Assembly (NCBI GenBank): GCA_028287465.1
Contig: JAQBPO010000069.1
Coordinates: 1-57,760 of the forward strand
From: Fibrobacterota bacterium
GTDB taxonomy: Bacteria > Fibrobacterota > Fibrobacteria > UBA11236
Direction of reading: 5' to 3'
Length of the DNA: 57,760 nt
Made by a program: the position numbers and the translations under genes. Every line of letters begins with the position of its first letter. The stretch's first letter is position 1. Shown here piece after piece: positions 43,574 to 51,507 of the stretch. Under the pieces are notes generated by a model, which had not been told where the DNA came from, did no database searches, and worked only from the letters and a program-made list of their open reading frames with translations.

Positions 43574-44389
43574 ATGCCGCTGCGCAGCCTGAAACGGGTC
43601 CTGTTCCGCCTGTCCGGTCCCGGACTCTACCGCCTTTTGCATGCGGCCTGGTTCTACCTGCGCCTGATGCGCGCCCTCCGTTCCGGACGCTATGCCCGGG
43701 AATTCTTCGGCGGGGACGTGCTCGCCTTCGCCGAGGCCTTGCGTCCGGGCTTCCTGGTGCTGGATATCGGCGCGTTCCTGGGGGGATCGACGGCACTCTT
43801 CGCCCGCGCGGTGGGACGCTCCGGCCGCGTGATCGCCTTCGAGCCCGTGCACCATGGCATGTTGGGAAGGATGCTCCGGGCCTTGCGCCTCAAGCAGACG
43901 CGCGTCGAGCCTCTGGCTTTGGCCGGGGAGAACGGCGATACGGAACTCGTCATCCCCATCCGTGGAGGAGTGCCTTTGTATTCCCAGGCGGGTTTCGCCG
44001 AGTCCTACCCCGCGGCGCAGGAGCCCGGATCGGGATACACCTTCCAGCGCCTGCCCACGCGCCTCATGCGCCTGGATGATTACCTGGCGGGGGCGTCCCT
44101 CTCCCCGGAGTCCGTATCCGCGGTCAAGATCGACGTGGAGGGATCGGAGATGGCATTGTTCGCCGGCGGGGAGGATTTCTTCACGCGCTTCCGCGGTCCC
44201 GTGCTCTGCGAATTCTGGTTCACCGTGATGCCGCCTCCGGGATGGGCATGGATGCGGGAGCGGGGGTATTCCTGCCGTTACCTGGACCGGAAGGGAAGGT
44301 GGGTGGCGGCCGATACGCCGGAGGAGCTGGCGGCGGTATGCCGCGGCGAGACCTACGGCAACTTCTTCCTGGAACGGAAAGCGGCCTAG
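43574..44389 (+). CDS. FkbM-family methyltransferase
   Basis: A 271-residue SAM-dependent methyltransferase. The FkbM pattern is clear: FLVLDIGAFLGGSTALFAR (motif I), AFEPVHHG (acidic end of strand two), LDDYLA, then VKIDVEGSEMALFAG, the family's signature. Such enzymes O-methylate sugars in polysaccharides or other small molecules. An amphipathic Arg-rich helix at residues 1-40 is added before the core. An extended -10 (TGG then TATCAT) ends seven bases before the ATG and no ribosome site is present. Confidence 0.9.
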   Translation: MPLRSLKRVLFRLSGPGLYRLLHAAWFYLRLMRALRSGRYAREFFGGDVLAFAEALRPGFLVLDIGAFLGGSTALFARAVGRSGRVIAFEPVHHGMLGRMLRALRLKQTRVEPLALAGENGDTELVIPIRGGVPLYSQAGFAESYPAAQEPGSGYTFQRLPTRLMRLDDYLAGASLSPESVSAVKIDVEGSEMALFAGGEDFFTRFRGPVLCEFWFTVMPPPGWAWMRERGYSCRYLDRKGRWVAADTPEELAAVCRGETYGNFFLERKAA

Positions 44390-44422
44390 GCGCTCCTCAT
44401 CCGCCCATCCCGGGGCGGGGCC

Positions 44423-44953
44423 TCAATCGGGCTGCAGCTCCCCTTTGATCCTGTAGAGCCACAAGGTCATCTTCCCGAAGCGGGCAAGCATCTTGGCCTC
44501 CGGCATGGTGATGCCGTCCGTACAGGAAAAGCAATTGTCGCAATGCAGGGTGAGGGAGTCCGACCAGATGGTGAACGCGTAGCCGTCCTTGCTGGTGCAG
44601 ACGTACTTCTTGCGTCCCTTCCAGAGATTGGTCATGGAAATGAGGATGCCTGCGGTATCCTTCTCGCCTTGGGAAAGAGCCCGCTTCCGGATCGCCCCAT
44701 CGAACCCGTTCTCGTCGTCCGGTTCGAGGGCGCCTGCGTTGGGATCGAGTTTGAGGATGCCGACGGAATCCCGGGTGAGGGCCATCTGGCAATCGGCCTT
44801 GGCATCCTTGAAGTTGAAGGAGATCTTGATCGGACCCGCTTCCGGGACTTCGGCGGTGGCCGGCACGACCGCGGGAGCCGGATTCGGGTTCGGGTTCGCA
44901 TTCGGAGAGGGCCGGCCCGCGGATAATCCCATGACCAGGAGGATGGGGACCAT
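44423..44953 (-). CDS. Unknown exported protein with Cys-rich C-terminal domain
   Basis: A 176-residue protein, if started at MVPILLVMGLSAG, which gives a short signal peptide; a longer frame extends upstream and the start is uncertain. A repetitive NANPNPNPAP stretch (coded by GGTTCG-type hexamers) forms a linker. The C-terminal domain (about 45-176) has five Cys, four of them close together in YVCTSKDG...LHCDNCFSCTDG, suggesting disulfides or metal binding. No family is recognised. It is divergent from the CBM9-like gene and convergent with the FkbM gene. Confidence 0.6.
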   Translation of the reverse strand: MVPILLVMGLSAGRPSPNANPNPNPAPAVVPATAEVPEAGPIKISFNFKDAKADCQMALTRDSVGILKLDPNAGALEPDDENGFDGAIRKRALSQGEKDTAGILISMTNLWKGRKKYVCTSKDGYAFTIWSDSLTLHCDNCFSCTDGITMPEAKMLARFGKMTLWLYRIKGELQPD

Positions 44954-45107
44954 GGCCGTCGAAATGCCGGACCGAAAGCAGGAAGGAGGGGTGGCGGATG
45001 ACGGCGAAATGACGCGGATGGCGGGACTCCCTCGGTGGCAGACCCTCAAGGGCCGGGACTGCAAAGGTACCCTATTCTCCCATTTTTCGGCAGGCTGGGG
45101 GGCCCCA

Positions 45108-45123
45108 TGTGATAGCCATCACA
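45108..45123. promoter_or_regulatory. Perfect CRP/FNR-family-type palindrome
   Basis: TGTGA, six bases, TCACA (45108-45123) matches the CRP consensus half-sites exactly and extends to CATGTGAT/ATCACATG. It lies between divergent genes. A TATAAT at 45159-45164 follows, placing the site centre about 55 bp before the expected start of the CBM9-like transcript. Confidence 0.65.
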
Positions 45124-45158
45124 TGGATCCGATGGGTTAGCACGGTTATTTACGAAAA

Positions 45159-45164
45159 TATAAT
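45159..45164 (+). promoter_or_regulatory. -10 element of the CBM9-like gene
   Basis: A perfect TATAAT in an AT-rich patch. A weak -35 (TTAGCA, 45137-45142) sits 16 bp upstream. A second possible -10, TATCTT, lies six bases before the ATG at 45209. Confidence 0.55.
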
Positions 45165-45208
45165 CACCGTTCCCGGGCGTATTCTTGCGCCGACGATATC
45201 TTTGCCCT

Positions 45209-46129
45209 ATGAAAGCCTATCCCTGGAAGGGGCTCGCCTTGGCCGCGCTGGCCTCGGCATCCGCGTCCCTTTCCGCCATTCCTACCGTCACCCATCTGTG
45301 CCGGCCCGTTCCCGACTCCTTCACCATCGACGGCCGGTTGGCCGAACCCCAGTGGAAGGGCCTGGACACCCTGCGATTGCTCCGGAACAACGATCCTGCG
45401 GGCGGGAAGCCGTCGGTGGAGACCAAGGTGCTGGCGGCCTGGAGCCGGACGCGCCTGTACCTTGCGTTCATCGCCTCAAGCAAGGACGTGCAAGGCACCT
45501 TCACCAAGCATGACGATCCCCTTTATGATCAGGACGTGGTGGAAGTGTTTTTCGATCCGGACGGGGACTCCAAGAACTACCTGGAGCTGGAGTGGAATTG
45601 CCTGAACGCGGTGCTGGACTACTTTTTCACCGGGCCCCAGACGGGCCTGGACAAGAATTGGGCGCCCCAGGGCATGCAGAACGCGGTCCTGGTGCAGGGC
45701 ACCGCCAACAAGGCTTCCGACACGGACACGGGCATGGTGGTGGAAATCTCCATCCCCTGGACCGCCATCCAGCCCTGGTCCAAGGCTTCCTTGCCGCCCA
45801 AGGACGGGGACACCCTTGCCCTCAACTTCTACCGCATCGAATACGGGGCCAACGGGTCCGCGGAACTGCTCTCCTGGGCCTCGACCGGCGTGGCCGATTT
45901 CCACCGGCCGGACAAGTTCGGCGCCCTGGTCTTTTCCTCCCAACCCGTAACATCCTTGATACCCTTCGCGCGCGGCGCGGCGGAGAGGGCGGATCGGATG
46001 GGCAGGGAAGGCGGTAAGGAAGTGGATTCAAGGCTTCCGCGGGCGCGGCGCGCGGACGGTCGATTGGCCCCGGATGCGGGCCGGGAACTCAGGGTGTTCG
46101 GGATTCCCGTGCGGCCAGGGAAGGACTGA
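45209..46129 (+). CDS. Secreted CBM9-like carbohydrate-binding protein
   Basis: A 306-residue exported protein. Start MKAYPWKGLALAALAS gives a signal peptide. Residues 30-250 match the CBM9/DOMON-like fold: FTIDGRLAEPQWKGLDTL, then TKVLAAWSRTRLYLAFIAS, and YDQDVVEVFFDPDGDSKNYLELEWN, the usual CBM9 core. EISIPWTAI and FYRIEYGANG follow. This kind of stand-alone domain binds xylan or cellulose or forms part of surface enzymes. The C-terminal 55 residues are Arg-rich and not recognised. The last 41 bases overlap the convergent GNAT gene. A CRP-type site upstream suggests catabolite control. Confidence 0.82.
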   Translation: MKAYPWKGLALAALASASASLSAIPTVTHLCRPVPDSFTIDGRLAEPQWKGLDTLRLLRNNDPAGGKPSVETKVLAAWSRTRLYLAFIASSKDVQGTFTKHDDPLYDQDVVEVFFDPDGDSKNYLELEWNCLNAVLDYFFTGPQTGLDKNWAPQGMQNAVLVQGTANKASDTDTGMVVEISIPWTAIQPWSKASLPPKDGDTLALNFYRIEYGANGSAELLSWASTGVADFHRPDKFGALVFSSQPVTSLIPFARGAAERADRMGREGGKEVDSRLPRARRADGRLAPDAGRELRVFGIPVRPGKD

Positions 46130-46694
46130 CGCGAAGCGCTCGCCATTCCTTTTCCAGCAGGGCGTAGAGGTACTCGTCGGCCCACTCGCCCTTGACCAGG
46201 CAATTGTGGACCATATGGCCCTCGCGACGCATGCCCAGCTTCTCCATCATCCTCCAGGAACTCTCGTTCCGCGTATCCGCCACCGCCCAGATGCGGTAGG
46301 CGCCAAGCTTCCACAGGTAGTCGATGAGGCCTATCACGGCCTCCTTGCCGTATCCCTTGCCGTGGAAACGCCGGTTGAAGTGGAAGCCGATCTCGGCCTG
46401 GCGTTGGATCTCGTCGTTCATCTTGAAGGAGATGTTCCCGATGACCTTGCCCCCGACTTGGTCGGACCCCGCCTGGCCGTTCCCGTCCTTGAGCTCGACC
46501 GCGAATTCGTTCCAGACCCCGCAGGTGCCGGGAATCACGGCGCCCTGGATTTCCAGATCCTGCCTGGTGTCCTCGAGATCATAGGGATCCCAGAACTCGT
46601 ATTTCGCGACTTCCGGGTCCGACAGGATTTCGTGGGCGTCGATCAGATCCTTGCCCAGGAAGCGGCGGATGATCATCCGTTCAGTCTCGTACAT
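46089..46694 (-). CDS. GNAT-family N-acetyltransferase (RimJ/RimL-like)
   Basis: A 201-residue acetyltransferase. The start at MYETERMIIRRFL matches the usual family opening; ATGs a few codons upstream are also possible. The acetyl-CoA motif is IGFHFNRRFHGKGYGKEAVIGL, with the R/Q-X-X-G-X-G/A element within it, followed by RIWAVADTRNESSWRMMEKLGM and an EGHMVHNCLVKGEW segment typical of the RimJ/RimL branch. The substrate is unknown. A patch between its strands (GNGQAGSDQVGG) is a low-complexity insert. The 3' end overlaps the CBM9-like gene in antisense. Confidence 0.87.
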   Translation of the reverse strand: MYETERMIIRRFLGKDLIDAHEILSDPEVAKYEFWDPYDLEDTRQDLEIQGAVIPGTCGVWNEFAVELKDGNGQAGSDQVGGKVIGNISFKMNDEIQRQAEIGFHFNRRFHGKGYGKEAVIGLIDYLWKLGAYRIWAVADTRNESSWRMMEKLGMRREGHMVHNCLVKGEWADEYLYALLEKEWRALRVSPSLAARESRTP

Positions 46695-46908
46695 CGTTTC
46701 CGCTCGCATCGCCATCCTGGATTGAACCGTCCTCCCCGGGATCACGGGGACCGGTTTCGCGAAAAGGTACTAAAAGAAACCGGCGTTTAATAAACCGAAC
46801 GCCGTCCTTCCAGTCTCCCGCCTCCGGACGCGCACCCCGCGGTTAATTTCCGTTGCTGCATCCGCTCCGCGCGCGCCGCGGACCGTCCTTCCACCCGCGA
46901 GGCCCATC

Positions 46909-48156
46909 ATGATCCGGATCCGTACCGCTCCTTCCCTATGCTTGACGCTCTTCCTGGCCCTCGCCGCCTCCGGCCGCGTCCATGCCCAACTGCCCGCCGC
47001 TCCCATACCGGCGTATCCCGGCGACATGGCCAGGAACATTCCCGTTTCCACTTCGCTGAAGTGGAAGAAAGTGTCCGCCGCCGTCGGCTACCATGTGCAA
47101 CTGTCGGCGGATCCCGGATTCGCCGCCCAGTTCTTCGAGGACTCGACCTTGGTGGATACCTTGGCTTCGGTGAAACGCCTGGCGGATACCACGACCTATT
47201 ACTGGCGCGCGCGGGCCAGGAGCGCCGCCGGATTCGGGCCCTATTCCAAGGTCCGCAGCTTCACCACCAACCCTCCCTTGGGCGCCGGCCCCACCCTGGT
47301 GGAGCCCGCGGAATCCAGCCTGGGACAGTCCCTCTCGCCCACCCTGCGCTGGAACGCCTTCCCCGGCGCCAAGGCCTACGGCGTGCAGGTCTCCCTCATG
47401 AACAACTTCAGCGTCCTCTTCTTCCAGGACACGTCGGTCGCGGATACGGTCCTCAAGATCACCGGATTGGAGAAAGGCACGCTCTACTATTGGCACGTGC
47501 GCGCCAATACCGTTCCCGTCAAGACCGGATGGACCAAGGGGAACTTCACGACCCTGACGGATCCGCCCACGGCCACGGCATCCCTTCTGGCGCCCGCGGA
47601 AGGCGCGGCGGAACTTCCCCTGGCCGTGGAGTTCTCCTGGGAAAGCGTGGAACGGTCCACGGGCTACCTCCTCCAGGTTTCGACCCGGGCCGATTTTTCC
47701 GCCCCCGGGAAATCCGATTCTTCCGCCTTCACCATCGTCACGGTGGACGGATTGTCGGCCAACACAACCTACTACTGGCGCGTGCGGGGTTTCAGCGCCT
47801 CCGGCCAAGCGCCCTTCTCCGCGGCGCGCAGCTTCAGGACCGGAACGGGCACGGCGGGTTTCCGGGGCGCCGAGGCGCGCGGTTCCACCTTCATGCGGAT
47901 CCTGGCGGGGCCGGGCGCGGGAGGGGCGGGCAGCGGGGTCAAGGTGGAGTTCGGCCTGGCGCGCAGGTTGCCGGTGACGATCATGGCCTACGGGGCGTCC
48001 GGGGAGTCGGTGGAAGTCCTGGCGGAGCGCATCCTGGAGGCGGGGACCCATGCCTTCCCGATCCCGGATCCGGCCTCCGGACGGACCTCGGGGATCCGGT
48101 GGATCGAGTTGCGGGCGGGCGGAACCAGCCTGGTGCGCAGGATCATCCTTCCCTGA
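46909..48156 (+). CDS. Secreted FN3-repeat protein with sorting-type tail
   Basis: A 415-residue exported protein with a signal peptide ending at RVHAQ and a GAGG ribosome site. Three FN3-like repeats (about 30-120, 125-215, 220-310) share the pattern P.....W......Y.VQ.S...F and TTYYWRARARS / GTLYYWHVRAN / NTTYYWRVRGFS. A Gly/Ala linker leads to a C-terminal segment (about 325-415) ending WIELRAGGTSLVRRIILP, similar in form to the tails of the two giant proteins. It may be attached to the cell surface; the ligand is unknown. Confidence 0.82.
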   Translation: MIRIRTAPSLCLTLFLALAASGRVHAQLPAAPIPAYPGDMARNIPVSTSLKWKKVSAAVGYHVQLSADPGFAAQFFEDSTLVDTLASVKRLADTTTYYWRARARSAAGFGPYSKVRSFTTNPPLGAGPTLVEPAESSLGQSLSPTLRWNAFPGAKAYGVQVSLMNNFSVLFFQDTSVADTVLKITGLEKGTLYYWHVRANTVPVKTGWTKGNFTTLTDPPTATASLLAPAEGAAELPLAVEFSWESVERSTGYLLQVSTRADFSAPGKSDSSAFTIVTVDGLSANTTYYWRVRGFSASGQAPFSAARSFRTGTGTAGFRGAEARGSTFMRILAGPGAGGAGSGVKVEFGLARRLPVTIMAYGASGESVEVLAERILEAGTHAFPIPDPASGRTSGIRWIELRAGGTSLVRRIILP

Positions 48157-48193
48157 TCCGGCTCTCCCGTCCCGGGCATCCGTAGCGTTGCGG

Positions 48194-49081
48194 TTACCTG
48201 ACTCCGGCCTTTCCCGGCGCGGCGGACCGCTCTCCCGGAGCGGCGGACCGCTCTCTTAGAGCGGCGGACCCGGGGAAGGCCGCGCGCGCGGCGCCTATGG
48301 TCCGGAGCGATTCCGGCTTTTGGGCATAGGCGATGATCAGGGCGTTTTCCGCCCGCATGCCTTGGGGCAGGGCAAGGCGGGAACGACCGCGGCCTTCCGC
48401 GTCCAGGCGCTCGGTCCGGAACCCGCGCACGACATTGTCATGCTTCAAGGTGCGGCCGCGGTTCTCCCCGCGTTTGACCGGCACCGCCAAGCCCTTCTCG
48501 ACCACCGCCAGGTTCAGCAGATCCCCGGCCTGATGTCCGGTCACCCGGTAGGTCAGGTCCAGGATTGCGGCCCCGCTATCGCCGGCATTCCCCGCGACCA
48601 GGACCGATGAGAGGGAGATGACCGCGCCCGCCGGCCGCTCCAGCGCGGCCTCGATGCGTTTCCGCGCCAAGCCGCCTTGCGATCCTACGAACCCGTCCGT
48701 CCCGTTCACGATCATCTGCGGGGTATAGATCCGGCCTTCCCCATCCCGCGCGTACAGCCGTTGCCGATCGGTGAATCCGGATCGGCTGAATGGATCGGCC
48801 CATCCCAGGCCGTTCCAATAGTCCACGTGGAAGGAGAGCGTGAAGACGGACTTGCCGGTCCTTTCGGCTTCCGCCCCGAGGCGGGAAAGCAGTTCGTCCG
48901 CGGGCGGGCAGCTGGAACAGCCTTCGGAAGTGAACAGTTCGACCACGGCGAAAGGGACGGGAGGGGCGGCAGGGCCGGCGCCGTGCAGGGCGCCGGACGG
49001 AACCGGCGCGGCCGCGAGGATTTGCCCGAAAGCGCTGGCGATCGCGGCGAAGGACAGGATCCGGATGGACGGTTGAGGCAT
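48194..49081 (-). CDS. DUF1223 thioredoxin-like exported protein
   Basis: A 295-residue exported protein of the DUF1223 family. The start at MPQPSIRIL has a GGGAG five bases upstream. After the signal peptide the family hallmark FAVVELFTSEGCSSCPPADELL gives a CXXC thioredoxin-like site, followed by LSFHVDYWNGLGWADPFS and RIYTPQMIVNG, all conserved. The function is unproven; a periplasmic redox role is inferred. The C-terminus is extended by a palindromic 21-bp tandem repeat coding for ERSAAPG units, absent from typical members. Confidence 0.9.
   Translation of the reverse strand: MPQPSIRILSFAAIASAFGQILAAAPVPSGALHGAGPAAPPVPFAVVELFTSEGCSSCPPADELLSRLGAEAERTGKSVFTLSFHVDYWNGLGWADPFSRSGFTDRQRLYARDGEGRIYTPQMIVNGTDGFVGSQGGLARKRIEAALERPAGAVISLSSVLVAGNAGDSGAAILDLTYRVTGHQAGDLLNLAVVEKGLAVPVKRGENRGRTLKHDNVVRGFRTERLDAEGRGRSRLALPQGMRAENALIIAYAQKPESLRTIGAARAAFPGSAALRERSAAPGERSAAPGKAGVR
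48219..48270. repeat. Tandem 21-bp palindromic repeat at the DUF1223 3' end
   Basis: Two 21-bp units (48219-48239, 48240-48260) and a partial third. The palindrome GAGCGG/CCGCTC has a 4-base loop (CGGA). The units are in frame and encode repeated ERSAAPG near the C-terminus of the DUF1223 protein. Confidence 0.8.
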
Positions 49082-49210
49082 ATCGGCTCCCTGGCTCATG
49101 TAACCCGTTCAAGGGTAAGTCCGGATTCGGCGACTTCCGTTACCTTCCGGTCCCGGAAGACAGGGTCCGATGCGGATGGCCTACCCTTCCCCGGGCCGGA
49201 GGGAAGCCGA

Positions 49211-51118
49211 TCAGCGGAGGGTGAAGAACCCGAAGACCGGCGCCAGCCTGCGGCTGCGGCCCAGCGCATCCACCGGAACCTTCGGGAAGGGTCCCTGCAA
49301 AGAGACCATCGCCTTGCCGCGGCCTTGGACCGGCTGGGGAATGGCGCCTCCGGTGCGGGTCACGTAAAGCCTCTCCGAAATCGCGCGCGCGGTCGCCACC
49401 ATTTCCGGATAGGGCCGATCGCAGAGATCCAGGAATCCGATCTGGTAGTTCTCCCCATCGCCTCGGCCCGTATACACCTGATCGCTGTACTGGAACCAAT
49501 GCGCGCCCACCACCTTGGCATGCAGCAGGCATTGATCCACCATCCCGCCATAGAGGCGCGCCCTCTGCTTCTGGTTGAACGCGGTCCGCAATCCCGGATG
49601 TGGCAGGCCGCGGTCCAGGGCCCCGTAATGGAACTCCGTCAGCATGACCGGCTTGTCGATTTCCGCCGGCAGGCCCAGGTCGCTGATGGAATACTCGTAA
49701 TGGTTGAAGCTGACCACGTCGCAATACTTGCCCGCGGATCGCCATACCGCCTCGGGCGCCACGTGGATGCGGCTGCCCAGGTAGAGCACGCCGGGCAGGA
49801 TGGCCTTCATCTCCTGGGAGCAGATGCGGTAATAGTCCTCCGAGATGGCGGCCGCCGTGGCCGCGGGCCAGTTCAATTCATTGTCGCTGAAGACGCCCAG
49901 GCACCAGGGATCGTCCGCGAGCTCTTTTTTGAGCGCGGTCAGCTTGGCCTGGACCGCGCTCCGGAAAGCGGCGGTATCGATGGTGGCGGGCAAGGTCTGG
50001 TTCAGGCCGGTCGCGAAATTCACGGTGTACACGGTCTTCTTCAACCCGTAGATGCCCTTGTCCGACCAGTTGCCCATGGTATTGGCGCCCCAGCTGCGGA
50101 AGCGCTGGTGGGCCATGGCGGCGGCCCTGGCGTACCAGGTGGACCCGAGCTTGCGTTTGAGGTTCGCTCCGCGGAAGTCCCCGTTCGCCGGCGGGGAGGT
50201 GAAATAATTCTCGCGGCCGGATACCGGCGTCGTTTCTCCGGAATTGACGCACGTGATCCCCATGGACCAGAAGAGGCGCCCGTCCGGATCCACCAGCCAC
50301 CATTTCCCGTCCACCTTCTGGGTCCGGAACCGGCCCGTCGCGTCCTGCTTGGGGCCGGCGGCCCAGCCTCCATAGGCATCCCACCCCGTAGGCCCGGGAT
50401 GCAGCATCAAATCGTCCGACTCCGCCTCGGCCTGCATGGCCATGTCCGGATAGCCGGCGATCTTCCCCGGCCAGGAGGCGTGCCGGTATTGGCCCAGGGT
50501 GTCGAGCAAAGGGAAGAATCCCGCCTTCAGTTCCGTCTCCGCGGGCGGCGCGTACGTTCCCCAGGCGCGCACGTCATCGATGACGAAACCGCGGCCGGGA
50601 CCGGGGTTGAACACGTCCACCTGCACCTGGGTCACCCGCGTCAAATCCACGATCTCCCAATGCTCGGTATACCCGCCCGGCAGGCCCTTCATGCCCTTGA
50701 GGTAGGTCGCCATGTAGGCCGGCGCCTTGTTGCGGTTGAAATGCACGTAGAGGGTATCGGTCTCGCCCGGGTCCAGCATCAGGTAACCCTGGTTGGACGG
50801 GTAGGAATTGTCCTCGTTGACATGGGCGTAAAGGCCGACGCTCTTGGCTCCGTTATTGCGTACCGTCATGACGATTCCCAGGTGCGCGGAAAGATCCTTC
50901 GCGGGAAAGGTCAGGGTGGCGCCTTCCCAGGCCGCCGCGTCCTTGGGCGCGATGGCCAGCCCGGTATTCCCGTTGCGGGTATCCAGGGAGGTGGCGGCGC
51001 CGAAAGCCTTGGCCGAAGCGAGGCTGAAGCCGTTCTCGAAATCGAACAGGACGGGTCCCGGCTGGGCCATGGCCGCGATGGGGAAGGACAATAGGAAAGC
51101 CGCTGCCGGATTGGCCAT
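49211..51118 (-). CDS. GH50/beta-agarase-like secreted glycoside hydrolase
   Basis: A 635-residue exported enzyme. The start at MANPAAAFLLSFPIAAMAQ has GAGGTG just upstream and gives a signal peptide. Residues 25-190 form a carbohydrate-binding-type jelly roll; the TIM-barrel domain follows from about 220 (KWWLVDPDGRLFWSMGITCV). Candidate acid/base Glu is in VFSDNELNW and the nucleophile Glu in VMLTEFHYGA, as in clan GH-A families such as GH50 agarases. YYRICSQEMKAILPG and VVSFNHYEYS between them fit. Agarose is only a guess; related enzymes cut other galactans. The C-terminal 40 residues (PQPVQGRGK...VFGFFTLR) resemble a degenerate sorting tail. Confidence 0.78.
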   Translation of the reverse strand: MANPAAAFLLSFPIAAMAQPGPVLFDFENGFSLASAKAFGAATSLDTRNGNTGLAIAPKDAAAWEGATLTFPAKDLSAHLGIVMTVRNNGAKSVGLYAHVNEDNSYPSNQGYLMLDPGETDTLYVHFNRNKAPAYMATYLKGMKGLPGGYTEHWEIVDLTRVTQVQVDVFNPGPGRGFVIDDVRAWGTYAPPAETELKAGFFPLLDTLGQYRHASWPGKIAGYPDMAMQAEAESDDLMLHPGPTGWDAYGGWAAGPKQDATGRFRTQKVDGKWWLVDPDGRLFWSMGITCVNSGETTPVSGRENYFTSPPANGDFRGANLKRKLGSTWYARAAAMAHQRFRSWGANTMGNWSDKGIYGLKKTVYTVNFATGLNQTLPATIDTAAFRSAVQAKLTALKKELADDPWCLGVFSDNELNWPAATAAAISEDYYRICSQEMKAILPGVLYLGSRIHVAPEAVWRSAGKYCDVVSFNHYEYSISDLGLPAEIDKPVMLTEFHYGALDRGLPHPGLRTAFNQKQRARLYGGMVDQCLLHAKVVGAHWFQYSDQVYTGRGDGENYQIGFLDLCDRPYPEMVATARAISERLYVTRTGGAIPQPVQGRGKAMVSLQGPFPKVPVDALGRSRRLAPVFGFFTLR

Positions 51119-51285
51119 GGAACACCTCGTGGACAATCTAACGGATGGCCGGGACTTTCGGGTACGGAAACTGGTGTCCATGCAGGGACTCATGGGGTCG
51201 GAAACGTCGCCTCAGCCATGCATTCCTGGCAGATAACCCCCGATCGGTTATATTTCCCGGACCCGTATAACCCCAAGGAACCCCC

Positions 51286-51507
51286 ATGGCGACTCCCCTA
51301 CCCAATTCCAAAGCCGGCATCCGGACCGTGATCACCGAATACGCCGATGGAAAGAACTGCTTCTCCAGCGGAGCCAAACGCGTGAAGATGGATGCCCTGT
51401 TCGAGAGCCTGGGCAAGGATATGTCCGTCTGCCCGGACGTTCCCAAGCATGTCATCGCCCTGACCGCCAAGTACCGCCAGGAAGTGGACAAAATCGCCGG
51501 AACATGA
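51286..51507 (+). CDS. Unknown 73-residue protein coupled to a methyltransferase
   Basis: A small soluble protein not recognised, with two Cys (NCFSSG and SVCPDVP) and a helical end (HVIALTAKYRQEVDKIAG). The upstream gap has TATATT near 51250 and an AAGGAA ribosome site. Its TGA overlaps the methyltransferase ATG by four bases (ATGA), so the two are made together; it may be a partner or substrate-targeting subunit of that enzyme. Confidence 0.6.
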   Translation: MATPLPNSKAGIRTVITEYADGKNCFSSGAKRVKMDALFESLGKDMSVCPDVPKHVIALTAKYRQEVDKIAGT

